From assembly GCF_027172205.1 (NCBI RefSeq), contig NC_070602.1:21484501-21548500 (forward strand): a stretch of 64,000 nt of DNA, written 5' to 3'. A program made the translations under genes and the position numbers. Shown one piece after another: positions 29,583-50,101 of the stretch (positions are counted from its first letter, which is position 1; each line of letters starts with the position of its first letter). The notes beneath the pieces are model-generated. The model was not told the DNA's origin. It made no database searches and was given only the letters and a program-made list of their open reading frames with translations. This stretch comes from Podarcis raffonei. Lineage: Eukaryota > Chordata > Lepidosauria > Squamata > Lacertidae.

Positions 29583-32351
29583 ATGGCAGACAGCCATGAA
29601 TCATACTCCGTCCCTTTTGAGAGGCTGGACGGCAAGAACTGGGAGGAGTGGAGTAGGAAGCTAAAGGCCTGGCTACAAGCCAAGGGTCTGTGGGAGGCGG
29701 TGCAACAGGCCCCATTGCCCCAGCCAGGAGCCGGAGCAATGGCAGCGGAAATCGCAGAAGCTCATGCCTCGCGCAGAAGGAACCAGAAGGCCCTGGGAGC
29801 TATAGTGCTCAGCCTGGAGGGTTCGCAACTGCCATTTGTTGAGGGGCTTGAGACTGCTGTAGAGGCCTACCGTGTGCTGGAGAGAGTGCACCACAGAACA
29901 ACAGCTGGGGCAAAGATACACACCACCAGGCGCTTGTTTGAGATGAAGCTGCGTCCTGGGGACAGCATCAGGAAGCATGTAACTGAGATGCTTTCTGTGT
30001 TCAACCAGCTGAGATTGCTGCAGGTGAACTTCTCAGAGGAGCTGAAAGTTTATATCTTGCTCAGCTCTCTGGACAAGAGTTATGACAATTTGTGTCTAAC
30101 TCTGGAGTCAATGGATCCGCAACAGCTGACGCTGGAATATGTGACCGGCCGTCTTGGGGATGAAGAAGAACGGCGTATCAGAGAGGGCAAGGCTGGCTTG
30201 GGCGGCTCCTCCAGTTGCAGAGGGGCCAGACCAGCGGAGTGCTCTGTTCAGGCTTTTTCCGTTCGCCGCTGCTTTGTCTGTAACTCCCCGGACCATTTGT
30301 GTCGCAGCTGCCCACAGAGAGCAAGGGAGACAGGGCAGGATGTTTCCAAGGTTGCTTCCCATGGGAACCAGCCAGGTTTCCATGGCAACAAGCCCTGCAG
30401 AGGAGGCAGGCATGGGAAACCGCAGATAGTACGCGCTCCAGAAGGGGAAGAAAATGCTTATCAGCTGTCTGCGTCTATGGCAGTGTTGGACAACAACACC
30501 TGCAGCGAAGGCCCCAAGGTCGGGGGCAGCAGGAAGTCGGTTGCTAAGGCAACAAAGAAGGTCAACTCCAGAGTGCTACGTTGGGTTGTGGACTCGGCTG
30601 CTAATGCCCATCTGGTAACAGCGCCACCTGATGGACAAATGTGGAACTGCAAGGCTGTTTCAACTGGGAAAACAGTTGAATTTGCTACTGGTTCACAGGG
30701 ACATGTGACTCATGTTGCTAACCTGTTTGTCTCTTTCTTACAGGCTGAACTGAAGGTCTATTTCATACCTGAGATAAAACATTGCCTGTTATCTGTACCT
30801 TGTCTTTTACAGGAGGGATTTGAAGTGAGTTTTGAGAAAAATGTTTGTACAATTTCCAGAGGGGGGAAACGGCTAATAAGTGTTGAGAAGGATCAGAACA
30901 ACCTCTTTGTTCTGGAAACACCTCTGGAGGGTGAGGGGAATGCTGGGAAAGCCACTGATCACACTCATGTGTCGTGTGCTTGCGTGTGGCACAAGAGAAT
31001 GTCACATGGTTCCTGTGAGGACATTCAGATGTTATCAGAGTGCACCAAAGGGTGCCGGGTAAAAGAATGTGGTCAACCTTTGAATTGCAGAGCTTGCAGA
31101 AAAGCAAGGAACAAGGGATTTAATCATCCCAGGGTGGAGAAAGTAACCACAAAGCCTTTTGAGCTTGTGCATGCAGACCTTTTTGATATGCCACAGCCAA
31201 GTCTGGGCAAGGCCAAGGTTCTGATGGTGCTGACAGATGATTTTACGCAGAACGCATGGGCGTACACGCTGAGAACAAAGGAGGAGGCAACACAACTGAT
31301 CAAAGATTGGGTTGCTGAGGTGGAACTAAGGTTCTCCACCAAGGTGCAGGGGTTCAAGTGTGACCGAGGTTCAGAGGTCACTGGGTCTGCTCTAAAGGGT
31401 TTCTTTCGCCAGAGGGGGATACGTCACAAGGTGACTTCTCCTCAGGAGAATGGCGTGGCAGAGCTTAGGAGTAAAGCTCTGGTTCAAGCATCAGAGATTC
31501 TACTGGATGACTCTGGTTTGCCTCACAGTTTTTGGGGGGAGGCGGTAAAGACAGCCAATTTCACGATGAACAGGTGCTACAATTCAGTGGTAGTTGACAC
31601 CCCGTATTTCCTGCTTCATCGACAGAAGCCGCTTGTGCATTTCTTTCGCACTTTTGGTAGCAGAGCCATGGTGCCTGTACCAAAGTTTCTGCAGCAGGAG
31701 GGTGGCCCAAGGTACCAGGAAATGATCTTCTGTGGATATGAGCCTGCGACAAAAGGATGGAGGTTTGCATATCCAGAAGGTGATCAGACCAAGCTTCTGG
31801 TCAGTAAACAGGCTGAGTTCTTTGAGCAGGATGGTTGGGCAAGGCGCAAAGCGCGCTCTGACGTTCACTCAGATTGTCTGTCTGACTCTGAGGAGGAGGG
31901 AGAGCCAGAGCCTGAACCTGCTGGTGGAGACCAGGTCCCTGAACAGAGTAGGGCGTCTCCACAGGTTGTTAAGAGAGTGTCCAAGAGTGAGCCCTCATCT
32001 CCTGTGCGCATAATGGAGAAGGCGCACAGACGTGTCAAGTCAGAGGGGGAATCTTCTGATGAGGAAGACGCACATGCTGGCTCCAGTGGGTCGGAAGGGG
32101 CACCCCAGTTTGTGCCCAGGCGGTCATCTCGGGCTACAAAGGGAATTCCACCTGAGAGGTTTCAGGTCACAAATGCGTGGGTTGGTTTCGCACAGTGCGA
32201 ACCTGAGATTTGTGAGGAAGTTCAACAGGTGCCTAACAACGATGCCAGAAAGGGGCGGAAGGCAATGGGGAAGGTGTTGAACACTCAGAAGTCCTCTCAG
32301 AACGTGATTCGAGAGGGGGTGTGGAGAGAGGCTCAGAACTCACAGGGTTAA
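29583..32351 (+). pseudogene. Copia-type gag-protease-integrase frame (fossil)
   Basis: One long frame of 922 codons. Gag opens MADSHESYSVPFERLDGKNW, in the style of the copia/UBN2 gag domain. A CCHC-type knuckle follows (CFVCNSPDHLCRSC), then an aspartic protease (WVVDSAANAHL), then the GAG-pre-integrase and integrase region (HKRMSH, CRACRKARNKGF, HADLFD, KCDRGSEV, SPQENGVAE, FWGEAVKTANF) and an acidic Ser-rich segment. The polyprotein belongs to a broken element and is of no evident use to the host. Confidence 0.88.
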
Positions 32352-32679
32352 GAAGTTCTGAGTGACGTCTCACATTCTGAGGCGGGGTTTTAGAATACTG
32401 AGGGGAGGGTTTTACTGCGTCTCTCTGTGTGTGTTCTGCTCCTTGCGAGAGAGCAGCGATGAGTGAACTGTCGCCAGGATTTATAGCTGTTATGTTTTGC
32501 TAAGGAATAAAGACTTTAAAGATAAGGAGACAGCCTGCGTTTCAGACTGAGTTATTGCCCTCACACGACGTTCCTGCTTCTGTTCCGCTGTGTTTACGTG
32601 CTGCTGGAGTCGGAGGTCTCTGGGGGAAGAATCAGCGAGCCGCGCAGAAGAAGTGTGCCGGACCCCCCGGACTGGCTCA
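32320..32679 (+). repeat. 3' LTR of copia-type element
   Basis: Near-identical to the 5' LTR; starts tgtggagagagg after a gagaggggg purine tract and ends ctggctca before tctta. Confidence 0.9.
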
Positions 32680-32684
32680 TCTTA

Positions 32685-34742
32685 CTCCCTTTACAAATTG
32701 CCACAGACCTTCTCCTATTTTTATATACAACTTAGATAAAAAGAAGCAATGGCAAACTGCTTAAAAGTGTGGGCATGGGAGAGGGTTTTCGTCAGCTAAT
32801 ATAAGCTTGTTCAGTGGGGCAGTTTGAGACAAAATACTACACTTTAATCCTGTGTGGACGTGGTCTATAAATGTCTGTAAATTCTGGATTGCTTGCATTG
32901 TTACATCATAAGCAGCAGGTCATCCTTACATTAGATGTGTCAGGGAAATCAGTAGTGAAAGTACAGGTTTGCCACTGATCATACAAACAAATACAAATGC
33001 TGTGGGTTGGGGAGGGGAAGAGGATTAAGGGCAATTGGGGCTAGGGAGGAATACAGAGGTTTGGGGGCATGTGAGGAAGGGGGAGGATGCGTAGGGGAGG
33101 TGGGGAGACAGGGGGCTGTTTGATTTTGTTGTAAAATCCCAAAAATAAATAACAAAAAGTTGTTTGCATTGCTAATTAAAAGTAAAAGGTTGCATTTCTG
33201 CTGTCTGGATGTCATTTGCTAAAACCAAATGTGTTTTAAAAATTGAACCTATACAGCAGAAATACGCAGCACTGTGTTCAATGGTGCTTACTCCCAACCA
33301 TGCACAGTCATGTGCCATAAATTTAATCATGAGATTTTATTAGTAATTTGTTGTGAATGTCTGTGTTTTTAAGGTGGAGGGATTTTTTAAAGCAATGTGT
33401 TAGAAAAGCAAGATATTTAAATCCCAGTGGCCTGACTCTGGATTTTATTATGGAGCTGTCATTGATGCACTACACAGTTAGGAATAGCCCTCAAATGTTG
33501 CTGGGAACTGCAAATGAGGAGGAGAGCACTGTAGCGCTCAGTTGCTCCTTGAGGGCTTCTCATAGGCATCTGGTTGGCCACGGGGAGAACAGGATGCTGG
33601 ACTAGATAGGCCTTTGACCTGCTCCAGCAGAGTTCTCTTATGTTCTCTCTCCCAGGGCCAGGTTAGACTGCCAGAATCTTCTGAGAGCAGCCATTCAAAT
33701 CACCCTAAAAAGCAACCTACTGCGCATGCTCCTGCAGCTATCTCTTGGAAGAGAAGGGGGAACAATAACTGCCACATCTTACTCTAGTAAATGAAGGTGT
33801 GCTGGATTGCTACTAATACAATGAATGGCAGTAGCTTGGGTTACATTAGAAACAAAGGCTAAGCTCCGAAGTGCATAAGCAATGCCAGGTAGAAACTAGA
33901 AGGAGCTTAGGATTTCAGGGGGTGAAGGTTTCAGTGGCCTGCAAAGCAACTCTTTCCTCCTGAAGCCTTGCAGAGTCAGAATAAATTATGCAAAGCAAAT
34001 GTAGTTTACTGCATTAGGAATCCTCTGTATTTTACTGTACACAGCTGCAGTAATGTTTGATTGTGAAGCAGTTTATAAATCTGCAAATAAAATTGCTATA
34101 CTTGCATAATCTTTACAAGGGACAGCATTCACTTTGTCATAGTATTATTTATTTAGCTCTGGGAGGGTGAAGGACATCTATAAAGCCATTCCATTTCACC
34201 AACAGGTAAAAAAATACATACATCTGGATGTGCTCTTATTCTCCAGAAGAAGTGGAGCAGTGGTTTTCTATGCAAGTGAAACCAGCACACTTCTCCAAAC
34301 TTTGGTTTGGAGAAGACCTTCAGGAGTTTCAAAGTGGACAGAGGACATGCATTTCAAGCCCCGAATTCTTCTCCAGTTTGAATTAAAATGCAAATCAGAT
34401 ACTAGTTCCTTCCTCTTGCCCCTTCCATTCAGTGCAATGGAGAAACATTACTTAACTACTTGAGCATAATTGAGAGGGTGGAGGAACCCAAAACAAAAAA
34501 TCTGAAGACAGAAGAGGAAGACCATTCTTCCTTGGTTAACTTCATAGGTGGACTTCCCCTCACCAATTTTGCCCATGCTGCCTCTGAATTTGTACTAGGG
34601 AAACATTTTTCTGTTTCACTGAATGGGAGCAGGGTTGAAGGAAGGCTGAGAGGAAAGAAATTCTGACAATTCTTTGAAAGTTTTCCCTCTCAAACTCCTG
34701 GAGATTTTCAGTCCTCCCTTGGAGAATATTCAGTGAAATGAC
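32685..34742. repeat. Duplicated intergenic flank, unit A-B
   Basis: Matches 12960-14200 and 47670-50101. It contains a G-rich stretch (33005-33115) and a decayed dispersed repeat (33530-33645, tccagcatcctgtt on the minus strand). No gene is evident. Confidence 0.7.
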
Positions 34743-35230
34743 TGTGGCGATCACACAGGGTTCCCGGACGTTTGACGATCTATTGATCCCTGCGCCACCA
34801 CTGTGCTCGCTTCCCCGCTGCCACCAACCCGTTACTCTCGGGTACACACTGAGTCCAGTCAGTTATTAAATCAAATAAACAAGTTTATTTTGTAAGCATT
34901 AACAAATATGGTTTCTCAGTTAATTTTCTTGTCAGTTTCTTAATCTTACTTTTTTCCAGCCTATACCTTTCTAATACCTTCTAACTGATTATCCCAACTG
35001 TATAACTGACTCCTCTTAACTGATTCTCTCACGTTCTCACATCAAACTAGCCCAACCCACACACTTATCCTCCCTCTCCCTTCTCTAACTCTCAACTGAC
35101 TTCTTAACAACTCTAACACCAACTCTAACTTCTCCCCTTGGGTTCCTATAGGTTAGTCATTTTACAATTAGTTAACCCTTTCCTTATGAACCCAGTATGA
35201 TGTCACACACCTAGGAGGGCAAACGCCACA
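34743..35230 (-). mobile_element. Solo LTR (488 bp), flank A-B
   Basis: Ends tgtggcg/cgccaca and 5-bp target duplication atgac at 34738-34742 and 35231-35235. The flank left of gene A has one uninterrupted copy of the site (14190-14200). The same insertion is in flank B-C (50102-51382), so it predates the A-B/B-C duplication. aataaa on the minus strand suggests minus orientation. Family unassigned. Confidence 0.82.
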
Positions 35231-35235
35231 ATGAC

Positions 35236-36905
35236 CTTCCTTATTTTGCCACCCACAAAGTAAGTGGAGAATTTGAGGGAGAGCTATTTTCTCAGTTCTA
35301 GATTTTTAAAGACAGTGAGAGCCTCAGTTGGGCTCAGGAGGAAAAAAAATAGTTTTCTTATCCTGGAAGAGCTTGGATGATTTCCAAGTTCATCCAAGGT
35401 AGGCTTGGGAGATCTTGCCCATCTATGCTCTGTGCCTTTCTTGAAGATATGCTTCCTAGGACTAGTAGATTTCTGGATCCAACTTAGTTCATTTCCCATA
35501 CTTACTCAGAAGTTCAGTTGCATCCAGTATTGCTATCTGTTCTTTAGAACATGGTTACCCTTAAAGGAATTATTGGCAAACATTTGTAAATGTCAAGTCT
35601 CAAGGATGTTCTACTAGTTGAAAGGGGTAAAGATTTTAAAAGCTATTGATTTCTGCAGCACCCTCCAAAGACTTTCCTTCTTAGCTCAGGCTGAAAGTGA
35701 AATACATTTTGTTCTAGCACCAGGAAACTCCAAACTGAGTTTATTGGACTATCTTTCCAAATAAAATTGTCTGCCTGTGCTTTATTATTAGCATCGACAT
35801 ACCTGCCAATCTCAGTGTACAGATCTATAGAAGGGTCACCAAAAAAGCTTATGTTGTCACTCAGTTAAACAACTTTGCTGTATCTCAGGTACGACATGCG
35901 AGGGAATGAAAAGGTCATCTCAGACAGGGGTCTCAACCCACCCAGCTTCTACAGCCTGCAGCACTTCAACCCACCAAGTCAAGGTTGGAGATTTTGTTGC
36001 TGGACTGCAGCTCCCATTATCTCCAGCCACCTAGCCAATGAAATGGGATTATGGGAGTTGTCCCAACTGAGCCCTCATGGCAAGAATGGGGAACCTGCAG
36101 CCCTTCAGATATTCCTGGACTCCAGCCCCCATCTGCCCCAGCCAACATCAGGGGTGATGGGTGCAAGACTCCAACCACCGTTGAGGGTTGCCAGTTCCTC
36201 AGTGGTTGACTCAGTTCCTTCCACTCTGATTGGCTTCATTTAGCCCAAAGAGTAACAAGACTCAGTGGCTAAAAAGCTTACATCTTGGCAGATTTTGCCC
36301 ATCACACAAATACAGTGGTGGAGGAAGGGGGTGGGGGGTACAGTCTGCCCCGGATGTCATCATGGAGGGGTGTGTGACAAAATGAGTTTTTAAAAAATTG
36401 GGCTCATGAAATTTTTTGGAGTGACATGGTGGCTTAGGCACCTGCAAGTTTCGCGCTGCAATGTGGGATTTGTGTCTGCCTACTGCCTCTCCCTCAGACG
36501 CCCTACAGCTGAGGGGGAGGCGGCAGAGAGGCTCCAAGCATTGGAGAGGTTCGCCCCACCCCCATGGGTGGCTCGACACACCCCTGGCTGCAGGACACGC
36601 CCATGCACCAGTCACTCCAGCGGCTAGCTACGCTGCTGCACACATATGCATATGAAGGGGCAAGAAAGATAAAAATGGGATTTTTTTGTGTGGGACTAAT
36701 TTCTAAATCCTGCTATTTGTCCTTTGCAATAATGTCTTCAACATGAAATAGTCTCTAGCAAGATCCCCAAAGAAACATTTCAACAAATAGTCAGGTAAGA
36801 AGATAGGGCTCCACACGTGAGGAGATATTGTGTTATGGGTTTTTTGAACAAAGATTTGCCAAGCTGCGACTTTTCCACATGTGCAGCCCTCCTGAGGCAG
36901 GCTTT
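35236..36905. repeat. Duplicated 3' flank of gene B
   Basis: Nearly identical to 51388-53057. Near 36310-36640 lies a degenerate GC-rich repeat (acagtggtggaggaagg...ctgctgc). No canonical aataaa is seen within 200 bases of the gene B stop. ORFs here (for example 35875-36243) recur in both units and show no similarity. Confidence 0.65.
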
Positions 36906-44378
<7,473 letters not shown>

Positions 44379-44490
44379 GGCACCAGCTAACAGTGACTGA
44401 AATGACTCTAGACGAATTAATTTGCTTTCCAGTTTTATATACTCTGAGGAGGTCACATAGACATGGACTTTCACCAATAGGAATTCTAGG
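44379..44490 (-). promoter_or_regulatory. Core promoter of gene B
   Basis: Same block as in A: TATA box (44433-44441), AGGTCA half site (44450-44455) and inverted CCAAT near 44475. Confidence 0.65.
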
Positions 44491-45734
44491 TTTCTCTGAG
44501 TAAATGAGATTAGCCATTAAGTAGATAAGGTTGTATAATCAAGAAATGAACTCTGAACTTCAGTCTGTATTCTTTTTCTTCATTGATTAGTAAGGCAATG
44601 ATAACGGCATTACTGAGCACAAGGTCTGCGATGTAAGACAACCAGGGGTTCAGGTTTTTTCCTGCCAAACATTGTAATGTAGCCTTGAGGCAAATGGTTC
44701 TGCTTCTAAGGTGCATTCAGGACCGGGTTCCTGCATGAGAGCTTCTTGTATACTATGAGTGCTTGGTTGGAGGTTTCTTGCACCTCAGATGCCCACAAAT
44801 GTGAAATAAAATTGAAATAAAATTGAAGGCACGTCCATAATGGAACTCAGCCTTAACACAAATACATCCCTGTCTTGGCAGGGTGAGTAGCCTTGTGGCA
44901 AATGGTTCTGCTTTTAACGTTCCTGCAGGAGACCTTCTTCTACACTCTGAGTGCTTGGTTGGAAGCTTCTTGCACCTTAGATGCCCACAAATGTGACAAA
45001 TTGTGTCAGAAGTGTAGAGAAAACTTGCATTGTTTTTTTTAAAAAAAACATCAAAGGTATGTATGCCAGACAGGTAAACAAAAAAAACAAAAAAAGCAAA
45101 AAAAGACAATAGATTTCATGGCTTGGAGCAACACACATTTAAAATAAATTACTGCAATTTTGGGCAAGTCTGGACTATTGGAACACACATATTTGAAATA
45201 AACTTGAAGGCAGGTCCATAATGGAGCTCAGCCTTAGCACAAATACATCGCTGTTAGGAGACCTTGCAGCTTTGGTGAAGTAAACTGAGAAGTTTATGTA
45301 CAGTTTCTGGATTTCTACAGCTTTATTCATGCAGGAACAAAATTATCTTGGCAAGAACGATTTACAGGATGAGTAGAGATAAAAAGAGAGAGCAATAGCA
45401 GGCATCTTATCAGGAGAGAACAACAAAATGCTTTTACAGGTGGAGTTAACTTAGAAAAAGACTACGAGCAAATGCTGGCTTGTTGCTACACAAACAGTGC
45501 TCTTGTGTGGTTTAAAGTAATACATGCATTAGCTAGAGGTTCAGGAGAAGGAAGTTTATTTGCTTTCCCCCAACAACCCCATCTAGCACTACCCACTAAT
45601 GTGGACAGGACACACCAAGATAGATTTTGGAGACATAAACCTGGAAGTGCTTTTGTATTGATAAGACACACTAATGTGCTCATCAATACAGTGACTCACA
45701 TGTGCCCTAGTGCGGACAAAACCATGGTCACTAG
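44491..45734. repeat. Duplicated 5' flank of gene B
   Basis: Contains an internal duplication: the gcaaatggttctgctt block occurs at 44690 and again at 44900. The second unit is the one that resembles 3345-3500. The uninterrupted BovB target site is at 45058-45070. No gene is seen. Confidence 0.65.
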
Positions 45735-46084
45735 TGTTGTGACGTGGGGTTTGTGATTTCAGCTCTCTTGACATAATATGCGGGAGACAGTTCTGTAGTA
45801 ACACTTCTTTATTAAAGCAAACCAGACTGAGAACTGAGGAGGGGAGAGCTACATTTATAGGGACAGGGAACTAGCTAGAAGGGATACATTTTGGAGGGAA
45901 CAATATCAGGCAATCACAGTCCTGCCTTTTGGAGGAAACCAATAAGACAGAGGATCCAAATACAGCAGCTTAAATGAACCAATAGTAGCTGTACCCTCTG
46001 GAACCAAAAGGCAGTTACTTTACCCTAATGCACATACAGACAATAATAATACAGATATAAAATCCTTTGACTCAATACACAACA
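45735..46084 (-). mobile_element. Solo LTR (350 bp), upstream of gene B
   Basis: Same family as 27422-27771 and nearly identical to it, but at a different site: target duplication actag at 45730-45734 and 46085-46089. Minus orientation, as for the gene. Fossil, young. Confidence 0.85.
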
Positions 46085-47360
46085 ACTAGTGTACATGGTG
46101 ACACAGAACATTAACTTCTTGTTTTCATTTAGTCCAATTTTTCCATCCACATCTGGAAATCATATTTAGTACAAGAGGGGAGCATGCAGATGATGGAAGC
46201 CTGCCAAGTTATTTATTTAAAGTATTGAGCGGTCCCCTTTTAAGGGGTAGCTCCTAAAACAGGAGTGATCATATCCTCAAGCATTTCAAAAAAAGATGTC
46301 AAAAAGAAGAGAGTAAATATCCCGTTGTGTATATTAGCAGGCCTTTTTACACTGATTCACAGCTTAAACATATCCTGGAACAGGTTATAGACATCCATAA
46401 AATTATTGTCATTAGCGGGGATAATATCTCCCTTATACCAGTGTTAAATTCTCTTTCAAACTGACTTGTCAGTTCAGTTTGCATAAACTTATTTGAATTC
46501 GTGGTTCAGTTCATAAACCAAAGTGCACCAGGTGTTCTTGCCAACAACTGTTGCTGCTCTGTGTGTTTTGAGTCAATCTCCTGTCAGTGCAGATCACAGA
46601 AGTTCAGCCCATTCTAGCCACGGCTAGGACACTTTATGGCTGCTCTGCATAGAGAGGCCTACTCAGTTCACCAGAGTTCAGATTGCATAAACAGTTTCTT
46701 TGCCAGAGCAACTGGTGAGGCGGTAAAGCTTCTGCCTTACAAGCACATGGTCCCAGGTTCAAGACCCGTTATCTCTCGGTAGGGGCCTGAAGAGCCCTGT
46801 GACTCGGGATAAGCCAGCTTCTTACATCCCTGTGTCAGGGTAAGGCACCATGATCTGATTATTATAAACACAGTACACAGGACAGGGGTACCTCAGATTA
46901 AGTACACCTACACTATACTGAACAGAAATCGTGTGGCGGCGGCGAGAGGCCCCATTGGGTAAAGTGGTACCTCAGGTTAAGAACAGTTTCAGGTTAAGAA
47001 CGGACCTCAAGAACGAATTAAGTTCTTAACCCGAGGTACCACTGTATATTGAATTCTTCCCTGCTTTGCACCATAAGGTCCCATGGCAGGTTACAGCAAT
47101 CTAAAATATCAATATTAAGCAGTATGGTGTAGGTGTACTCTCATTTATACTCAAGAAAATCACCATTTTATAGTTCAAATTGGGAAAAATAAATGCAGTA
47201 AATGGACCAAAGGCTGCCATCAGAAGTATCAACAGAACTGCCGATTCACAACGCTGAGAAGAAATCAAATATTTTAATTTTTTTAGTTTCTTCTCCCGTT
47301 AGATTCACAAAATGTTTAGGGGTATGCGTATCCCTGCGTTCCTCCAGGAAAAGCACTGTA
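46085..47360. repeat. Duplicated flank with tRNA-SINE and split Tigger MITE
   Basis: 46710-46880 is the tRNA-derived SINE. 46883-47044 is the outer Tigger MITE, holding only about 19 bases of the left arm (46901-46919). 47121-47347 is the full right arm of the former inverted repeat. No gene is seen. Confidence 0.65.
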
Positions 47361-47586
47361 CAGTGGTACCTTGGGTTACAGACGCTTCAGGTTACAGACT
47401 CTGCTAACCCAGAAATATTACCTCGGGTTAAGAAGTTTGCTTCAGGATGAGAACAGAAATCGTGCTCCGATGACCCGGCAACAGCAGGAGGCCCCATTAG
47501 CTAAAGTGATTCTTCAGGTTAGGAACAGTTTCAGGTTAAGAATGGACCTCCAGAACGAATTAAGTTCTTAACCCGAGGTACCACTG
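47361..47586. mobile_element. Tigger-like MITE
   Basis: cagtggtacctt...gaggtaccactg with TA on both sides (47359-47360, 47587-47588). Orthologous by duplication to 28680-28905. Confidence 0.8.
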
Positions 47587-49448
47587 TACATTACTAATAA
47601 TACTAATACTATGTTGTTGTTGTTGCCACCCATTCTGCATCTGAGGAAGTATGCCCTAGCAAATCTTACTCCCTTTACAAATTGCCACAGACCTTCTCCT
47701 ATTTTTATATACAACTTAGATAAAAAGAAGCAATGGCAAACTGCTTAAAAGTGTGGGCATGGGAGAGGGTTTTCGTCAGCTAATATAAGCTTGTTCAGTG
47801 GGGCAGTTTGAGACAAAATACTACACTTTAATCCTGTGTGGACGTGGTCTATAAATGTCTGTAAATTCTGGATTGCTTGCATTGTTACATCATAAGCAGC
47901 AGGTCATCCTTACATTAGATGTGTCAGGGAAATCAGTAGTGAAAGTACAGGTTTGCCACTGATCATACAAACAAATACAAATGCTGTGGGTTGGGGAGGG
48001 GAAGAGGATTAAGGGCAATTGGGGCTAGGGAGGAATACAGAGGTTTGGGGGCATGTGAGGAAGGGGGAGGATGCATAGGGGAGGTGGGGAGACGGGGCTG
48101 TTTGATTTTGTTGTAAAATTCCAAAAATAAATAACAAAAAGTTGTTTGCATTGCTAATTAAAAGTAAAAGGTTGTGTTTCTGCTGTCTGGATGTCATTTG
48201 CTAAAACCAAATGTGTTTTAAAAATTGAACCTATACAGCAGAAATACGCACCACTGTGTTCAATGGTGCTTACTCCCAACCATGCACAGAACTGCAGTCA
48301 TGTGCCATAAATTTAATCATGAGATTTTATTAGTAATTTGTTGTGAATGTCTGTGTTTTTAAGGTGGAGGGATTTTTTAAAGCAATGTGTTAGAAAAGCA
48401 AGATATTTAAATCCCAGTGGGCTGACTCTGGATTTTATTATGGAGCTGTCATTGATGCACTACACAGTTAGGAATAGCCCTCAAATGTTGCTGGGAACTG
48501 CAAATGAGGAGGAGAGCACTGTAGCGCTCAGTTGCTCCTTGAGGGCTTCTCATAGGCATCTGGTTGGCCACAGGGAGAACAGGATGCTGGACTAGATAGG
48601 CCTTTGACCTGCTCCAGCAGAGTTCTCTTATGTTCTCTCTCCCAGGGCCAGGTTAGACTGCCAGAATCTTCTGAGAGCAGCCATTCAAACCACCCTAAAA
48701 AGCAACCTACTGCGCATGCTCCTGCAGCTATCTCTTGGAAGAGAAGGGGGAACAATAATTGCCACATCTTACTCTAGTAAATGAAGGTGTGCTGGATTGC
48801 TACTAATACAATGGATGGCAGTAGCTTGTGTTACATTACAAACCAAGGCTAAGCTCCGAAGTGCATAAGCAATGCCAGGTAGAAACTAGAAGGAGCTTAG
48901 GATTTCAGGGGGTGAAGGTATCCGTGGCCTGCAAAGCAACTCTTTCCTCCTGAAGCCTTGCAGAGTCAGAATAAATTATGCAAAGCAAATGTAGTTTACT
49001 GCATTAGGAATCCTCTGTATTTTACTGTACACAGCTGCAGTAATGTTTGATTGTGAAGAAGTTTATAAATCTGCAAATAAAATTGCTATAGTTGCATAAT
49101 CTTTACAAGGGACAGCATTCACTTTGTCATAGTATTATTTATTTAGCTCTGGGAGGGTGAAGGACATCTATAAAGCCATTCCATTTCACCAACAGGTAAA
49201 AAAATACATACATCTGGATGTGCTCTTATTCTCCAGAAGAAGTGGAGCAGTGGTTTTCTATGCAAGTGAAACCAGCACACTTCTCCAAACTTTGGTTTGG
49301 AGAAGACCTTCAGGAGTTTCAAAGTGGACAGAGGACATGCATTTCAAGCCCCGAATTCTTCTCCAGTTTGAATTAAAATGCAAATCAGATACAAGTTCCT
49401 TCCTCTTGCCCCTTCCATTCAGTGCAATGGAGAAACATTACTTCACTA
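47587..49448. repeat. Duplicated intergenic flank, unit B-C
   Basis: Near-identical to 32685-34450. The empty copia site (aaatcttactccc) is at 47660-47673. No genes. Confidence 0.7.
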
Positions 49449-49805
49449 AAGGTAAAGGTACCCCTGCCCGTACGGGCCAGTCTTGCCAGACTCTAGGGTT
49501 GTGCGCCCATCTCACTCTATAGGCCGGGGGGCCAGCGCTGTCCGCAGACTCTTCCGGGTCACGTGGCCAGTGTGACAAGCTGCATCTGGCGAGCCAGCGC
49601 AGCACACGGAACGCCGTTTACCTTCCCGCTAGTAAGCGGTCCCTATTTATCTACTTGCACCCGGGGGTGCTTTCGAACTGCTAGGTTGGCAGGCGCTGGG
49701 ACCGAGCAACGGGAGCGCACCCCGCCGCGGGGATTTGAACCACCGTCCTTTCGATCGGCAAGTCCTAGGCGCTGAGGCTTTAACCCACAGCGCCACCCGC
49801 GCCCC
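49449..49805 (-). mobile_element. Sauria SINE
   Basis: On the minus strand: a tRNA-like head (gggtggcgctgtgggttaaa, B box ggttcaaatccc), a GC-rich body with aaacggcgttc- and agataaatag-type blocks, and a BovB-like tail ggggtacctttaccttta. Target duplication attacttcacta at 49437-49448 and 49806-49817. Absent from the other flanks, so a late insertion. Confidence 0.9.
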
Positions 49806-50101
49806 ATTACTTCACTACTTGAGCATAATTGAGAGGGTGGAGGAACCCAAAACAAAAAATCTGAAGACAGAAGAGGAAGACCATTCTTCCTTGGTTAGCC
49901 TCATAGGTGGACTTCCCCTCACCAATTTTGCCCATGCTGCCTCTGAATTTGTACTAGGGAAACATTTTTCTGTTTCACTGAATGGGAGCAGGGTTGAAGG
50001 AAGGCTGAGAGGAAAGAAATTCTGACAATTCTTTGAAAGTTTTCCCTCTCAAACTCCTGGAGATTTTCAGTCCTCCCTTGGAGAATATTCAGTGAAATGA
50101 C

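Larger units (their letters stand above)
28988..32679 (+). mobile_element. Ty1/copia-type LTR retrotransposon (fossil)
   Basis: Bounded by 360-bp LTRs at 28988-29347 and 32320-32679 and by a 5-bp target duplication tctta (28983-28987, 32680-32684). The LTRs appear to differ at only about two positions, so the insertion is recent. Parts recognised between them: gag, zinc knuckle, protease and integrase; a purine-rich tract precedes the 3' LTR. The site is empty in the sister flank at 47665. The element is broken (about one major break). Confidence 0.92.

Noticed and set aside
34167-34666. Two ORFs conserved in all flanks (also 13614-14119 and 49157-50025)
   Set aside because: Short, lacking similarity, and interrupted differently by SINE and point changes; conservation follows from segmental duplication.
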